A stretch of 64,000 nt of DNA, taken from the NCBI GenBank assembly GCA_017410325.1, contig JAFQRA010000038.1, forward strand, positions 1-64,000, given 5' to 3'. Origin of the DNA: Clostridia bacterium (GTDB taxonomy: Bacteria; Bacillota; Clostridia; Oscillospirales; Acutalibacteraceae). The position numbers and the translations under genes were made by a program. Under the pieces are notes generated by a model, which was not told the origin of the DNA, did no database searches, and was given only the letters and a program-made list of their open reading frames with translations. Shown in pieces: positions 9,016 to 16,821 of this stretch (the stretch's first letter is position 1; the number at the start of each line of letters is the position of its first letter).

Positions 9016-9190
9016 TGAGGACGAGCTTGTAGAGGTACTCACAATGAAAACCGAAGGCACGGGCAAAAACAGAACACAGCGTATTGTAATTCATTATCGC
9101 TTTGTTGGATATATTGAAATCCCGTCAAATGCAGATAATTACAAAGCAGATACCCGTCAGGGTGTTGCAGTGGAATATCTCACTGCATAA
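9014..9190 (+). pseudogene. Serine recombinase C-terminal tail (DUF4368-like), relic 2
   Basis: The frame reads NEDELVEVLTMKTEGTGKNR then TQRIVIHYRFVGYIEIP and ends GVAVEYLTA. The TQRIVIHYRFVGYI(E/D)IP segment is the C-terminal signature of clostridial large serine recombinases. It is longer than relic 1 and not identical to it, so two recombinase genes, or two generations of one, left traces here. No resolvase domain is present. Confidence 0.65.
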
Positions 9191-9191
9191 C

Positions 9192-9218
9192 AAAAAAGAG
9201 CAGGCTCAAAACCTGCTC
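9192..9218 (-). terminator. Intrinsic terminator, minus strand
   Basis: GAGCAGG (9198-9204) and CCTGCTC (9212-9218) form a 7-bp stem. Read on the minus strand it is followed by a T-run (9192-9197), giving a second backup terminator behind the tRNA operon. Confidence 0.6.
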
Positions 9219-9250
9219 GATACATAATCAAATACTATGAAAAAACAAAG

Positions 9251-9290
9251 AAAAATCGAGTGTTCACACGGAATCCGTTATGAACACTCG
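9251..9290 (-). terminator. Intrinsic terminator of the tRNA operon
   Basis: CGAGTGTTCA (9257-9266) pairs perfectly with TGAACACTCG (9281-9290), with an inner ACGGA/TCCGT-like palindrome. On the minus strand a T-run follows at 9251-9256. It begins 4 bases after the tRNA-Tyr CCA end. Confidence 0.8.
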
Positions 9291-9293
9291 AAA

Positions 9294-9378
<85 letters not shown>

Positions 9379-9387
9379 TTATTTAGA

Positions 9388-9463
9388 TGGAGCTGGTGGA
9401 CGGACTCGAACCCCCGACCTGCTGATTACAAATCAGCTGCTCTACCAACTGAGCTACACCAGC
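9388..9463 (-). tRNA. tRNA-Thr (anticodon UGU)
   Basis: On the minus strand the acceptor GCTGGTG pairs with CACCAGC, then T and an encoded CCA. The D-arm is TAGCTCAGTTGGTAGAGCA, the anticodon arm CTGATTTGTAATCAG reads UGU, and the T-loop is GGTTCGAGTCC. It is first in the tRNA operon, 9 bases before tRNA-Tyr. Confidence 0.95.
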
Positions 9464-9480
9464 GAACTGAACGCTTGGAT

Positions 9481-9509
9481 AATATATCACAAAAAAAGCG
9501 CTTAGTCAA
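9481..9509 (-). promoter_or_regulatory. Promoter of the tRNA-Thr/tRNA-Tyr operon
   Basis: On the minus strand TTGACT (complement of 9504-9509) is followed after 17 bp by TATATT (complement of 9481-9486). Transcription would start near 9474, about ten bases before the mature tRNA-Thr 5' end. Confidence 0.75.
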
Positions 9510-9586
9510 GAGGATTTTTAAAAATTTTTTAATTTATTTTGAAAAGACATAAAACCGTATGGTGTCTGTTTGATAAATTACAGCTT

Positions 9587-10285
9587 TTATTTTTCTTTAA
9601 GCGAATTGCCGACCTTAATAATCTCTTCTCTGCTGAGCTGTCCGTATACGGTGACGGTTATTTTGCTCCCCGTAATTATAAGGGTAGAATAAGGGCTGTC
9701 CCCGTTTTTGTCCGAAATGAGGTACGCTTCTCTGCCCGAGACGAGAATTTTTTCAACGCCGCTTTTGTCGGTGTGTACTGCAAGCCCGTCGTTGAGAGAA
9801 ACATAGATGTCATACGCTGAGCCGTTTTCGTTTTCGTATCTGCAGCCGACTGCTTCGTATTCGCTGTATTTTTCTTTCAGCGTGAAGCCTTGGGGGATAT
9901 ATTCAGCGGTTACGTTTTCGTAATTGACGAAATCGGCAGGTGTTTCGTTGCCCGAAATAAAATAGAATTTGATATGTGTTTCGTAAAATTCCATTATCGC
10001 GTTTACTGCGTTTTCGGCCGCCGCTCTTGCCTGAGGGCTTGTCATAATCAGCGAAAAAGCGCCTATGCAAAGGGTGAGTATTATAACCGCCGCTTTTGCC
10101 GGGACGCTTCTGAAGGCTGAGGCGTACGGCTTGCGCTTGTCAAAGGAAGAAATAAGCTCATCCATTTTCTTTTCAAAATCCGCGCTGAAAACATGGTTTG
10201 TTTTATCGTCATCGGGTATGGCGGAAACTTCGCCGCTTTTAATTCTGATTAACGCTGAGGCTAACATTGCGTCACTGATTTCCAT
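9587..10285 (-). CDS. Anti-sigma-factor-like membrane protein (DUF4367 type)
   Basis: A protein of 232 residues. The first 60 residues are cytosolic and acidic, with no clear zinc-binding anti-sigma HxxxCxxC motif. One membrane helix (AVIILTLCIGAFSLIMTSPQ, about residues 65-85) follows, and then an extracytoplasmic domain with YIPQGFTLKEKYSEYE and a C-terminal ITVTVYGQLSREEIIKVGNS, the pattern of DUF4367 domains. Its start lies 14 bases inside the end of the sigma-factor gene, so the two are co-translated. It probably holds the sigma factor inactive and senses an envelope signal; this is inference from arrangement and topology. Confidence 0.65.
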   Translation of the reverse strand: MEISDAMLASALIRIKSGEVSAIPDDDKTNHVFSADFEKKMDELISSFDKRKPYASAFRSVPAKAAVIILTLCIGAFSLIMTSPQARAAAENAVNAIMEFYETHIKFYFISGNETPADFVNYENVTAEYIPQGFTLKEKYSEYEAVGCRYENENGSAYDIYVSLNDGLAVHTDKSGVEKILVSGREAYLISDKNGDSPYSTLIITGSKITVTVYGQLSREEIIKVGNSLKEK

Positions 10286-10826
10286 TGGCTTTTGCTCCTT
10301 TCATAAGTTGCTCTTTCAATAATGCTCTGCCGCGTCTCACCTGCTGGTGCACCGTGCCCGGTCTTCTGCCTAAAAGCCGTGCAATTTCCTTTTCGGACAT
10401 CTGCTCAACCGTCAGCAGGTACAGCACGTCCCTGTAAACGGCGGGCATTGCGGCGAGGGCGTTTACTATCAAATCTTCTGTTTCAAGGGTCTGATAAAAT
10501 GAACTGCTTTCTTTGTCGCCGACGTCAAAAAGCTCGTCAATATTTTCTTCAGGTGCGTTACGGTTTTTCTTTAATAAGTCTATAGCGCAGTTTTTTGAAG
10601 CGGTAACGGCGTAAGAAAGAGCCTTGGGTGATTCGGCATCGGCGATTTTTTTAATGTTTTTTGCTATGCCGATAAAGGCGTTGTGCACCGCGTCTTCGGC
10701 AAGATATTCGTCGGACAGAACCGAGTTTGCGGCGTACCACATTTTCTTTCTGTAAAGGGTATATATTTTTTCAAATTTTACTTTGTCATCGTCTTCTTCT
10801 ACAAGAAGTGTATAGAGAGTTAACAT
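10272..10826 (-). CDS. ECF-type RNA polymerase sigma-70 family factor
   Basis: A protein of 184 residues. Region 2 covers about residues 20-85 (YRKKMWYAANSVLSDEYLAE), and region 4 about residues 115-170 (ALAAMPAVYRDVLYLLTVEQ then MSEKEIARLLGRRPGTVHQQ). Region 4 ends in a helix-turn-helix followed by a basic RRGRALLKEQL. There is no sigma region 3, as in ECF sigmas. It is divergently placed from the BspA-like surface protein gene, which is a plausible target, and is coupled to the anti-sigma-like gene downstream. No ECF promoter was identified with certainty in the intergenic region. Confidence 0.85.
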   Translation of the reverse strand: MLTLYTLLVEEDDDKVKFEKIYTLYRKKMWYAANSVLSDEYLAEDAVHNAFIGIAKNIKKIADAESPKALSYAVTASKNCAIDLLKKNRNAPEENIDELFDVGDKESSSFYQTLETEDLIVNALAAMPAVYRDVLYLLTVEQMSEKEIARLLGRRPGTVHQQVRRGRALLKEQLMKGAKANGNQ

Positions 10827-10883
10827 ATATCTGCACCTGCTTGTGTTTTCGGTCGTTCATAATATTAAACGGAAATTTTTTGC

Positions 10884-10918
10884 AAAAACTTACACTTTTT
10901 TGTAAGTTTTTTGTTTTT
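10884..10918. terminator. Bidirectional hairpin in the sigma/BspA intergenic region
   Basis: AAAAACTTACA (10884-10894) pairs with TGTAAGTTTTT (10901-10911) around a six-base loop, with a T-run on both strands. No plus-strand gene lies upstream, so on the plus strand it would only block antisense read-through. On the minus strand it would sit in the sigma-factor leader as a possible attenuator. The remainder of 10827-11080 shows no promoter I can call with confidence. Confidence 0.4.
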
Positions 10919-11080
10919 TTATTCGTTAATAGTTGTGAGAGGTCTCGGACGTTCAAAGGATATTATAGCATATATCTGCTTTTTCATTAAAGAGACGGCA
11001 TTCATTTTTTTGCGAAAGGATGGACTTGATTAATAGAGGATGATATATTTTGAAGCAGAAGAAAAAGGAGGAGAAAGACT

Positions 11081-13630
11081 ATGGCTAAGATAAAAAGGGC
11101 GTTGAGCCTGTTAATGGCTGTTATTATGCTTTCGGGATTATCGGCTGTGAGTGCTTTTGCTGAGCAGGAGCCGATATATGAAAAGGGAAAAACCTACGGC
11201 ATAAACGGCGTTGAGTATTTTGTTGAGGAAAACGGCACCGTAACCGTAAAGGGCGAAGCGGCAGAAGGGGTACCGGAAAGGGTGGAGATTCTTTCCGAGC
11301 TTGGCGGTTTTGCGGTAACGGCAATCGGCGCAGGTGCTTTTTATAAATGCGAAGCACTTAAGGAGATTATAATTCCCGAATCGGTTACGAGGATTGAGTA
11401 TCCTGCGTTCAGAGGTTCGGGTCTTACCGATATTGAAATCAAGGGCAAAAATGTAAACGTAAGCACGGATTTCCATTATACTCCGTTATGGGATTCAGAT
11501 GATAACTGGATAAACAGGGAGGATTATCTGATAGACGACGTGTTTGTCGTATCGGGCTATGCGGTTACGGCGTTTGTCCGCGGTGAGCTTGTTCTCGGTG
11601 AAGATATTGTGGGTATAGGCGAGCGATGCTTTAAATACGGCAACAACGGTATGACGAAGCTGACCGTATTTAACCCCGACTGTCATATTTTTGATGCACC
11701 GGGGCTGTTCCCGTCTCACACGGTGCTTTGCGGCTACAGAGGCTCAACGGTGCAGGAATACGCTCAGCGCTACGGCTACAGATTTCTGGCAATCTGCAAC
11801 TGTGAGGACACCGTTTTCGTGCCTGCCACATCCTCTTACTGTGACGGCACGGTAGGCTATAGCGAGGGCTGTTGGTGCGAGCGGTGCAAGGCTTACGTGT
11901 CGGGCGGTGAGGTTGACACAAGCTTTGAGCATATTGATTCTGATTTAAACAGCGTATGCAATTTGTGCCAAAAAAGCACCGATACGGAAATTTTAAACGC
12001 GGGTAAGTGCGGCGATAACGCTGTATGGACTTTGAGTGAGGAAGGTGTTTTGCGCATCAGCGGCACGGGAAACGTTTACACGTATTCCGTAACTCAAAGA
12101 GAGCCGTGGTACGCTTATAAGGAAGAAATAAAAGCTTTTATTGCAGAGTGGGGAATACAAAGGCTCGGCGGAATATCCTTCGAGAACTACGGTAATCTTG
12201 AAACGGCGGAAATGGCGGATACGGTTTCATCGCTTCCCAAATCATTTGAAAACTGTTCTGCACTGAAAGAGGTTAATTTCCCCGAAGCAATCCTTACCGT
12301 GCCGTACGACTGCTTCTGGAAGTGCACCTCGCTTGAACGCGTTTTCATTCCGAAAAACGTAACCGAGATAGGAAGCGATGCTTTTTATAAATGCACTAAC
12401 CTTAATGAAATTGATTTTGAAACGGGCTATGTCAGCATAGGCCGTGATGCCTTTTACGGCACAGCGGCTTATAAAAATCCCGATAATATAAGGGACGGGA
12501 TTCTTTACATAGACAATTGCCTTATTAAAGAACTTACGCCGGGTGCAACGAGTCTCGTGCTCGGCCCCGAAATAACTGCCATAGCCTCGGGCTGGAAGTA
12601 TTCTCCTGATTCACTCGTGACGGAGCTTTATGTTTACAACCCTGACTGCGTTTTTTCGCCGGACAGCTCCGTTGCTTCTTCAACCGATATGCTCAGGGGC
12701 TTCGCAGGGTCTACGGCGCAGAAATACAGGCAGACCTTCGGCGGCAAATTCGAATACCTTGCGCCTCACACCTGCACCGAGGTAATTGATATTCCTGCGG
12801 TTATGCCGAGCGAAACTCAGCCCGGCTACACTCACCTGAGCCATTGCAGCGTTTGCGGCGAAACGGTGAGCGAACGCAGGCTTATCTCGCACGAGGAATA
12901 CGAGATTTGGGTTGGCGACGGCACCGTTACGGCAAAGAAAACGGACGAGGCAACGGTTGAGGCCGATGGCGCAGATATAACGATTACGTTTACGCTTCAG
13001 AACGATATCTGCACGAGTATCGTCGAGCAGACCGTTATCTATAAGGTCGGCGAAGTGAAGCTTTCAAAAACGGAATTCACCTATAACGGCAGGGTGCAGA
13101 AGCCCGAGGTGAGCGTAAAGGACAGCAAGGGCAACCGCCTTGTTGAGGGCAGAGACTACGAGGTTGAGTATTCGGCAAATTCAAAATACTGCGGCGAATA
13201 CAGCGTACGGGTGGATTATATCGGCAACTATGCAGGCGGAAAAACTCTTTATTACGAGATTGCTGTTGCCGCGGTTTCCCCGACGGTTTCTTCTTCAACA
13301 ACGCAAAGCATTACGCTGAGCTGGGAGAAGGGACACTCCGACCTCATTTACCGTATATACTCCGTAGACGATAACGGCAAGCTGACCAAAATTGACGACA
13401 CAAAAAACGGCAGCTATGAGATAACCTCACTCGAAGAGGATACTCAGTACAGCTTTCTCGTGCGTGCCTACGTTAAGGACGGCAACGGCAAGCTTTATTG
13501 GGGCGCTAAGGGCGATGCCGTTATTTGCGCTACGCAGTCCGAAGGGATAAGTGACGTTATAATTAATTTCCTTAACAATTATTTCTTTGCGATATTCAGG
13601 TACATTTTAAAAATTGCTTTTATGATTTAA
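11081..13630 (+). CDS. BspA-type leucine-rich-repeat surface protein with fibronectin III domain
   Basis: A protein of 849 residues with a good Sec signal peptide (KIKRALSLLMAVIMLSGLSA, cleavage near AFA-EQ). Blocks of LRR_5 (TpLRR/BspA) repeats appear around residues 60-115 and 380-480, for example KEIIIPESVTRIEYPAFRGS and ERVFIPKNVTEIGSDAFYKC. Cysteine-rich inserts (about residues 245-310 and 565-605) have CxxC pairs that may bind metal. A fibronectin III-like domain covers about residues 735-820. The C-terminus is hydrophobic (NNYFFAIFRYILKIAFMI) with no LPXTG motif. Such proteins are secreted or surface adhesins. AAAGGAGGAG precedes the ATG. It is divergent from the sigma/anti-sigma pair. 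Confidence 0.8.
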   Translation: MAKIKRALSLLMAVIMLSGLSAVSAFAEQEPIYEKGKTYGINGVEYFVEENGTVTVKGEAAEGVPERVEILSELGGFAVTAIGAGAFYKCEALKEIIIPESVTRIEYPAFRGSGLTDIEIKGKNVNVSTDFHYTPLWDSDDNWINREDYLIDDVFVVSGYAVTAFVRGELVLGEDIVGIGERCFKYGNNGMTKLTVFNPDCHIFDAPGLFPSHTVLCGYRGSTVQEYAQRYGYRFLAICNCEDTVFVPATSSYCDGTVGYSEGCWCERCKAYVSGGEVDTSFEHIDSDLNSVCNLCQKSTDTEILNAGKCGDNAVWTLSEEGVLRISGTGNVYTYSVTQREPWYAYKEEIKAFIAEWGIQRLGGISFENYGNLETAEMADTVSSLPKSFENCSALKEVNFPEAILTVPYDCFWKCTSLERVFIPKNVTEIGSDAFYKCTNLNEIDFETGYVSIGRDAFYGTAAYKNPDNIRDGILYIDNCLIKELTPGATSLVLGPEITAIASGWKYSPDSLVTELYVYNPDCVFSPDSSVASSTDMLRGFAGSTAQKYRQTFGGKFEYLAPHTCTEVIDIPAVMPSETQPGYTHLSHCSVCGETVSERRLISHEEYEIWVGDGTVTAKKTDEATVEADGADITITFTLQNDICTSIVEQTVIYKVGEVKLSKTEFTYNGRVQKPEVSVKDSKGNRLVEGRDYEVEYSANSKYCGEYSVRVDYIGNYAGGKTLYYEIAVAAVSPTVSSSTTQSITLSWEKGHSDLIYRIYSVDDNGKLTKIDDTKNGSYEITSLEEDTQYSFLVRAYVKDGNGKLYWGAKGDAVICATQSEGISDVIINFLNNYFFAIFRYILKIAFMI

Positions 13631-13647
13631 TAATTTTCAGATGAATT

Positions 13648-13688
13648 TATGTGTAGGGAATGGCGCTTGCCGACATTCCCTACACATA
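13648..13688. repeat. Palindromic hairpin downstream of the BspA gene
   Basis: ATGTGTAGGGAATG (13649-13662) pairs perfectly with CATTCCCTACACAT (13674-13687), with an inner GGC/GCC. No T-run follows. It probably serves as an RNA 3'-end stem or is a REP-like element; a second short hairpin (GGTTCG...CGAACC, near 13697-13719) lies next to it. Confidence 0.6.
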
Positions 13689-13731
13689 TAAACAACGGTT
13701 CGTCGTAAAACGCCGAACCCTACATATTTCG

Positions 13732-13991
13732 GCTTGTCGGGGACAAACAATTCGCAATGCGTAATGCGTAATTCGTAATGAATGGTGGGTTTTGCCCACA
13801 CCCGAATATAATAGATGAAACAAATAAGTTATGTCATTCTGAGTGAAAGCGAAGAATCTTAAAAATGTAAAAGATCCTTCGGCTTCGCTTCAGGATGACA
13901 CTCTGCAAGGTTGCTTTTTAAAAATCGGAGCGAAGCGACCCACAATTACGCATTACGCATTGCGAATTACGAATTAGTTCGACAAACTGTA
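13732..13991. repeat. Composite palindromic element, copy A
   Basis: About 260 bp with inverted ends: TTGTCGGGGACAAACAATTCG-like on the left, and the complement of TAATTCGTCGAACAAAC-type sequence on the right, plus nested GTAATTCGTAAT repeats. The middle (13833-13899) is a long imperfect hairpin beginning GTCATTCTGAG and ending CAGGATGAC. Mismatches between the arms are mostly wobble-compatible. A diverged, partly truncated copy lies at 17237-17462 in the same orientation, and its central hairpin recurs at 29140-29201. No coding sequence is apparent. Confidence 0.6.
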
Positions 13992-14065
13992 ATTTGCTGA
14001 ATTTTTATTTCAGCACTTTTTTATTGCAAAAAAACAAAAAATTCAGACAAGAGGAGAAAGAAAAA

Positions 14066-14980
14066 ATGGAAACTATATTCACGACGTTTGCTGTTTATTT
14101 GCCCGTAGCGGCGGTGCTTGAGGCCTTGTCGGTGCTGTTTTCGCTGCTGTTTATGCATTGGTCGGCTAAGCACAGGAATCAGAAGCTCTCGCTTGGGTGG
14201 TACGTCTGCGGACTGCTGTTCGGGCTGTGGACGATTATAGTTTTTCTTATCAAGCGCAGGGATTTTCCCGGCCCGCAGGCGAAAATCTGCGCACAATGCG
14301 CCGACGTTTATGCGCCCGAAGCCGAGCTTTGTCCGAAGTGCGGCACGGCTCTGCCCGAGGTCAACGCCGAAGAAAAGAACAGGCAGAAAAAGCTCAGCCG
14401 TGTGTTCGGCGCACTGCTTGTAATTACTTATATTACAGCCGTTGTTCTCGGAATTGTTTCAGGAGTTGTATTCAGCAAGGATATAAATGATGTTATTGAC
14501 GACGAGCTGTTGGACGAAAGCTACAGAATAGCCGTGGACGGAGTTTATTACGACAAAATGGGCAACGGCTACGAGGACGAAACCGCCGTTCTGCTTTATG
14601 ACGAGGAAGGAAGAACATACACATATACGCTCGAAGAAATCACAGACGGGGAAGACGATTTCTTTTCCTACGAGGAGGAATATTACGTGCGTGACGACGG
14701 CAAAAAATATTTTGCCTACGATTGCTACGTAACGCAGGACGGCTGGTTTTACTGCGACAGAGCTTATGAGCTGGAAATGTATTCGCCCGACACAAGCGTT
14801 ATGACCGAGGAGGAGCTGGACGCTTATTACGAGGGCAATATGGAGCTCTACGAGGCAGACTACAAATACTACGATTATCCTTACGCCGACAAAGACGGCA
14901 ACCTTTACTACAACGCTTTTGAGGCATCCTGGAACGAAAAGGGCGAGCTAATAACGGCGGAAAACGACCCAGCAAAATAA
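14066..14980 (+). CDS. Membrane protein with zinc ribbon, function unknown
   Basis: A protein of 304 residues from ATG 14066, which has GAGGAGA 9 bases upstream; an in-frame upstream start exists but has no ribosome binding site. Two N-terminal membrane helices (about residues 8-30 and 48-66) are followed by a cytosolic zinc ribbon (CAQCADVYAPEAELCPKCG, about residues 77-95). A third helix (about residues 115-140) leads to an outside domain very rich in Asp, Glu and Tyr that looks like a tandem of short beta units. I do not recognise the family. It lies between two composite repeats beside the M28-like gene. Confidence 0.6.
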   Translation: METIFTTFAVYLPVAAVLEALSVLFSLLFMHWSAKHRNQKLSLGWYVCGLLFGLWTIIVFLIKRRDFPGPQAKICAQCADVYAPEAELCPKCGTALPEVNAEEKNRQKKLSRVFGALLVITYITAVVLGIVSGVVFSKDINDVIDDELLDESYRIAVDGVYYDKMGNGYEDETAVLLYDEEGRTYTYTLEEITDGEDDFFSYEEEYYVRDDGKKYFAYDCYVTQDGWFYCDRAYELEMYSPDTSVMTEEELDAYYEGNMELYEADYKYYDYPYADKDGNLYYNAFEASWNEKGELITAENDPAK

Positions 14981-14997
14981 ACAGCACGGTGTCGGAA

Positions 14998-15060
14998 TTT
15001 GTAACCGAATTGTAACTATTTGTAACCGAATTGTAACTATTTGTAACCGTTTTGTAACTA
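14998..15060 (+). promoter_or_regulatory. Three 21-bp repeats: six helically phased TTGTAAC sites
   Basis: Three head-to-tail copies of a 21-bp unit occupy 14998-15018, 15019-15039 and 15040-15060; the third has two changes. Each unit holds two TTGTAAC elements, so GTAAC starts at 15001, 15012, 15022, 15033, 15043 and 15054, every 10-11 bp on one face of the helix. OmpR/PhoB-type response regulators bind tandem direct half-sites with 11-bp spacing, so this is probably an activator array for the gene at 15114. The regulator is not identified in the window. Confidence 0.6.
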
Positions 15061-15080
15061 CTTTTGGGTAGTGAGTTTGA

Positions 15081-15086
15081 TACAAT
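15081..15086 (+). promoter_or_regulatory. Likely -10 element of the M28-like gene
   Basis: TACAAT at 15081-15086 is the best -10 match before the gene. The position 17 bp upstream (15058-15063) reads CTACTT, which is a poor -35. The last TTGTAAC site overlaps that spot, consistent with a promoter that depends on an activator bound to the phased repeats. Confidence 0.45.
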
Positions 15087-15113
15087 AAACTAAAAAGAAA
15101 GGGAGGATAGAAA

Positions 15114-16619
15114 ATGAATTTTGAAATTTCAAAGGAAAGACTGCTTGATGGAATGAATGTAATGAATTCCTTCGGCACGAGGCTTACGGGAAGCCGCGGC
15201 CACAACGAATTTATCCGTTGGCTTAAAGACGAAATATCGGCGATGAATATTCCGATTTTTTCCGACCCGTTTTATTTCAGGCGTTGGGAGGAAAAGCGTT
15301 CGTCAATTGAAATTATTGACGGTGACGAAAAAACCGAAATTCCCGTTTCGTCGGCTTATCCCTATTCGGGTCAAACCTCTGCCGATGGAATCACCGAAGA
15401 GCTCGTGTTTGTGAAAAGTGTGAAAGACATACCGAAAACTACGGGCAAAATTGCGGTTTTCAACGTTGCAAACGTCAACTTTCTGCCAAGCGAAATTGCC
15501 TTCGACAAGCGCACAAGCTACCCCGAGGACGTTGTGCTCGAAAAGAAGTACGAGGGCCCCGTTATCACGAGCTTCGTGCAATGCTTTTACGGCATCGTTT
15601 CAAAGCTTTCCAAGGCAAAGGCGGTTATTCTGATTTGGAAGGGTCTGCACGACGATATGATTGAGGGACAGTACCTTTCTTTTATTGCGGACTACCAGAA
15701 CATACCGATGCTTTGGGTAAACGAAACAAACGGCAAGCGTTTGATTGAGGCGGCAAAGCAGGGCAAAAAAGCGAAATTCGTGCTTGAAGCGGAAATTGAA
15801 GAAAACGCCTTTACCGAGAGCTTTTACTGCATTATCGAGGGCAGAAACAAGAGGGAAAACGTTATTGTGAACACCCACACGGACGGCACGAACTGCGTTG
15901 AAGAAAACGGCCCGGTTGCACTTCTGGAGCTTATGCGGAATATGAAGGATACCGTGCCCGAAAGAACGCATATTTTCGTGTTTACAACGGGCCATTTCCG
16001 CCTGCCGCATTTTGAAGACAGACGCACGGGTGCGTTTCAGTCCGTTTCCCGCTGGCTGGCTATGCACAGGGATTTGTGGGACGGAAAGGGCGAGCATTTC
16101 AAGTGCGTGGCCGACCTGACGATTGAGCATCTGGGCTGCAAGGAGTGGCGTGAAATCGACGGCGAATACAAATACACGGGCAAGCCCGAAATCGACCTTG
16201 TTTACACGGGAAACGAATTTATGGACAAGCTCTATATCGACACCGTAAGGAGCAGAAAAAACGTGCGCACAATGACACTCAGGGGGCACAACGCCTTGCA
16301 TTTCGGCGAGGGACAGAATTTCTTTACGATGGGTATTCCCGAAATCAGCCTCGTGCCCGCACCGTATTATCTGTGCGTTGCAAGCGACAGCCACGAAACG
16401 GAAAAGTTCGATATCGGCCTTATGGCTGAACAGACCGAAACCTTTGCAAGACTGATTGAAAAAATCGAGAAAATTCCCGCTGAAAAGCTCGGAAAAAGCG
16501 ACGGATATTCTGTTTTGAAAGCTAAAAGCGTTTCGGGCGGATACGATTTCAGCAGTAGGGTGACGAGTATAATCCAAACCCGTTTTTTGCGGGGCGGATT
16601 TCCGCCATCTCATCGTTAA
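15114..16619 (+). CDS. Divergent M28-family peptidase-like protein with PA-like domain, 3' end altered by a MITE
   Basis: A protein of 501 residues with GGGAGGA before the ATG. The first 220 residues look like the lid/PA-type region (TTGKIAVFNVANVNFL). The core begins with NVIVNTHTDG near residue 252, matching the first metal site of M28, and ENGPVALLELM fits the helix that follows it. The usual Glu-Glu catalytic pair is not evident (FTTGHF), and the later Asp ligand is Glu (LTIEHLG). A histidine near the end (CVASDSHETEKFD) is retained. No signal peptide is seen. The final 21 or so codons are contributed by an inserted palindromic element (16556-16715), so the native C-terminus is lost or altered. 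Proteolytic activity is uncertain. Confidence 0.6.
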   Translation: MNFEISKERLLDGMNVMNSFGTRLTGSRGHNEFIRWLKDEISAMNIPIFSDPFYFRRWEEKRSSIEIIDGDEKTEIPVSSAYPYSGQTSADGITEELVFVKSVKDIPKTTGKIAVFNVANVNFLPSEIAFDKRTSYPEDVVLEKKYEGPVITSFVQCFYGIVSKLSKAKAVILIWKGLHDDMIEGQYLSFIADYQNIPMLWVNETNGKRLIEAAKQGKKAKFVLEAEIEENAFTESFYCIIEGRNKRENVIVNTHTDGTNCVEENGPVALLELMRNMKDTVPERTHIFVFTTGHFRLPHFEDRRTGAFQSVSRWLAMHRDLWDGKGEHFKCVADLTIEHLGCKEWREIDGEYKYTGKPEIDLVYTGNEFMDKLYIDTVRSRKNVRTMTLRGHNALHFGEGQNFFTMGIPEISLVPAPYYLCVASDSHETEKFDIGLMAEQTETFARLIEKIEKIPAEKLGKSDGYSVLKAKSVSGGYDFSSRVTSIIQTRFLRGGFPPSHR

Positions 16620-16715
16620 AATACTCGTAAATCCGTCAGCCTTTCAAATCCGAAACGCCGAAAAGTCGCAAAAATTCACGCTTTTGGGCGGATTCGGATT
16701 ACACTCGCCACCCTA
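16556..16715. mobile_element. MITE-like element with 27-bp terminal inverted repeats
   Basis: The left end (16556-16582) starts TAGGGTGACGAGTATAATCC. The right end (16689-16715) read on the minus strand starts TAGGGTGGCGAGTGTAATCC. They agree at 23 of 27 positions and all four differences are transitions. The element is about 160 bp, has no ORF of its own, and both ends finish in TA, which could be a TA target duplication as with IS630/Tc1-type MITEs. It supplies the last codons and stop of the M28-like gene. Confidence 0.65.
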
Positions 16716-16770
16716 AGGGTCTGGCAGATAAAATTTCATCTGCAGTTAAAAACTAAAATACATAAAAGCA

Positions 16771-16812
16771 CCCCGTTGAGATTTACAAAGCCGTAATCTC
16801 AACGGGGCATTT
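16771..16812 (-). terminator. Intrinsic terminator
   Basis: CCCCGTTGAGATT (16771-16783) pairs perfectly with AATCTCAACGGGG (16795-16807). On the minus strand TGCTTTT follows, so it ends the small gene at 16822-17133. On the plus strand it is followed by CATTTTG and could also stop read-through from the M28-like gene. Confidence 0.8.
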
Positions 16813-16821
16813 TGTTTTGGT

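Noticed and set aside
14998..15060. Possible CRISPR or origin iterons.
   Set aside because: No unique spacers, no cas genes, only 63 bp; no DnaA boxes or replication gene nearby. A regulatory array fits better.
15600..16613. A 337-codon ORF on the minus strand opposite the M28-like gene.
   Set aside because: It mirrors the codon phase of a well-supported plus-strand gene, has no ribosome binding site, and encodes a low-complexity Phe/His/Ala-rich product with no family features.
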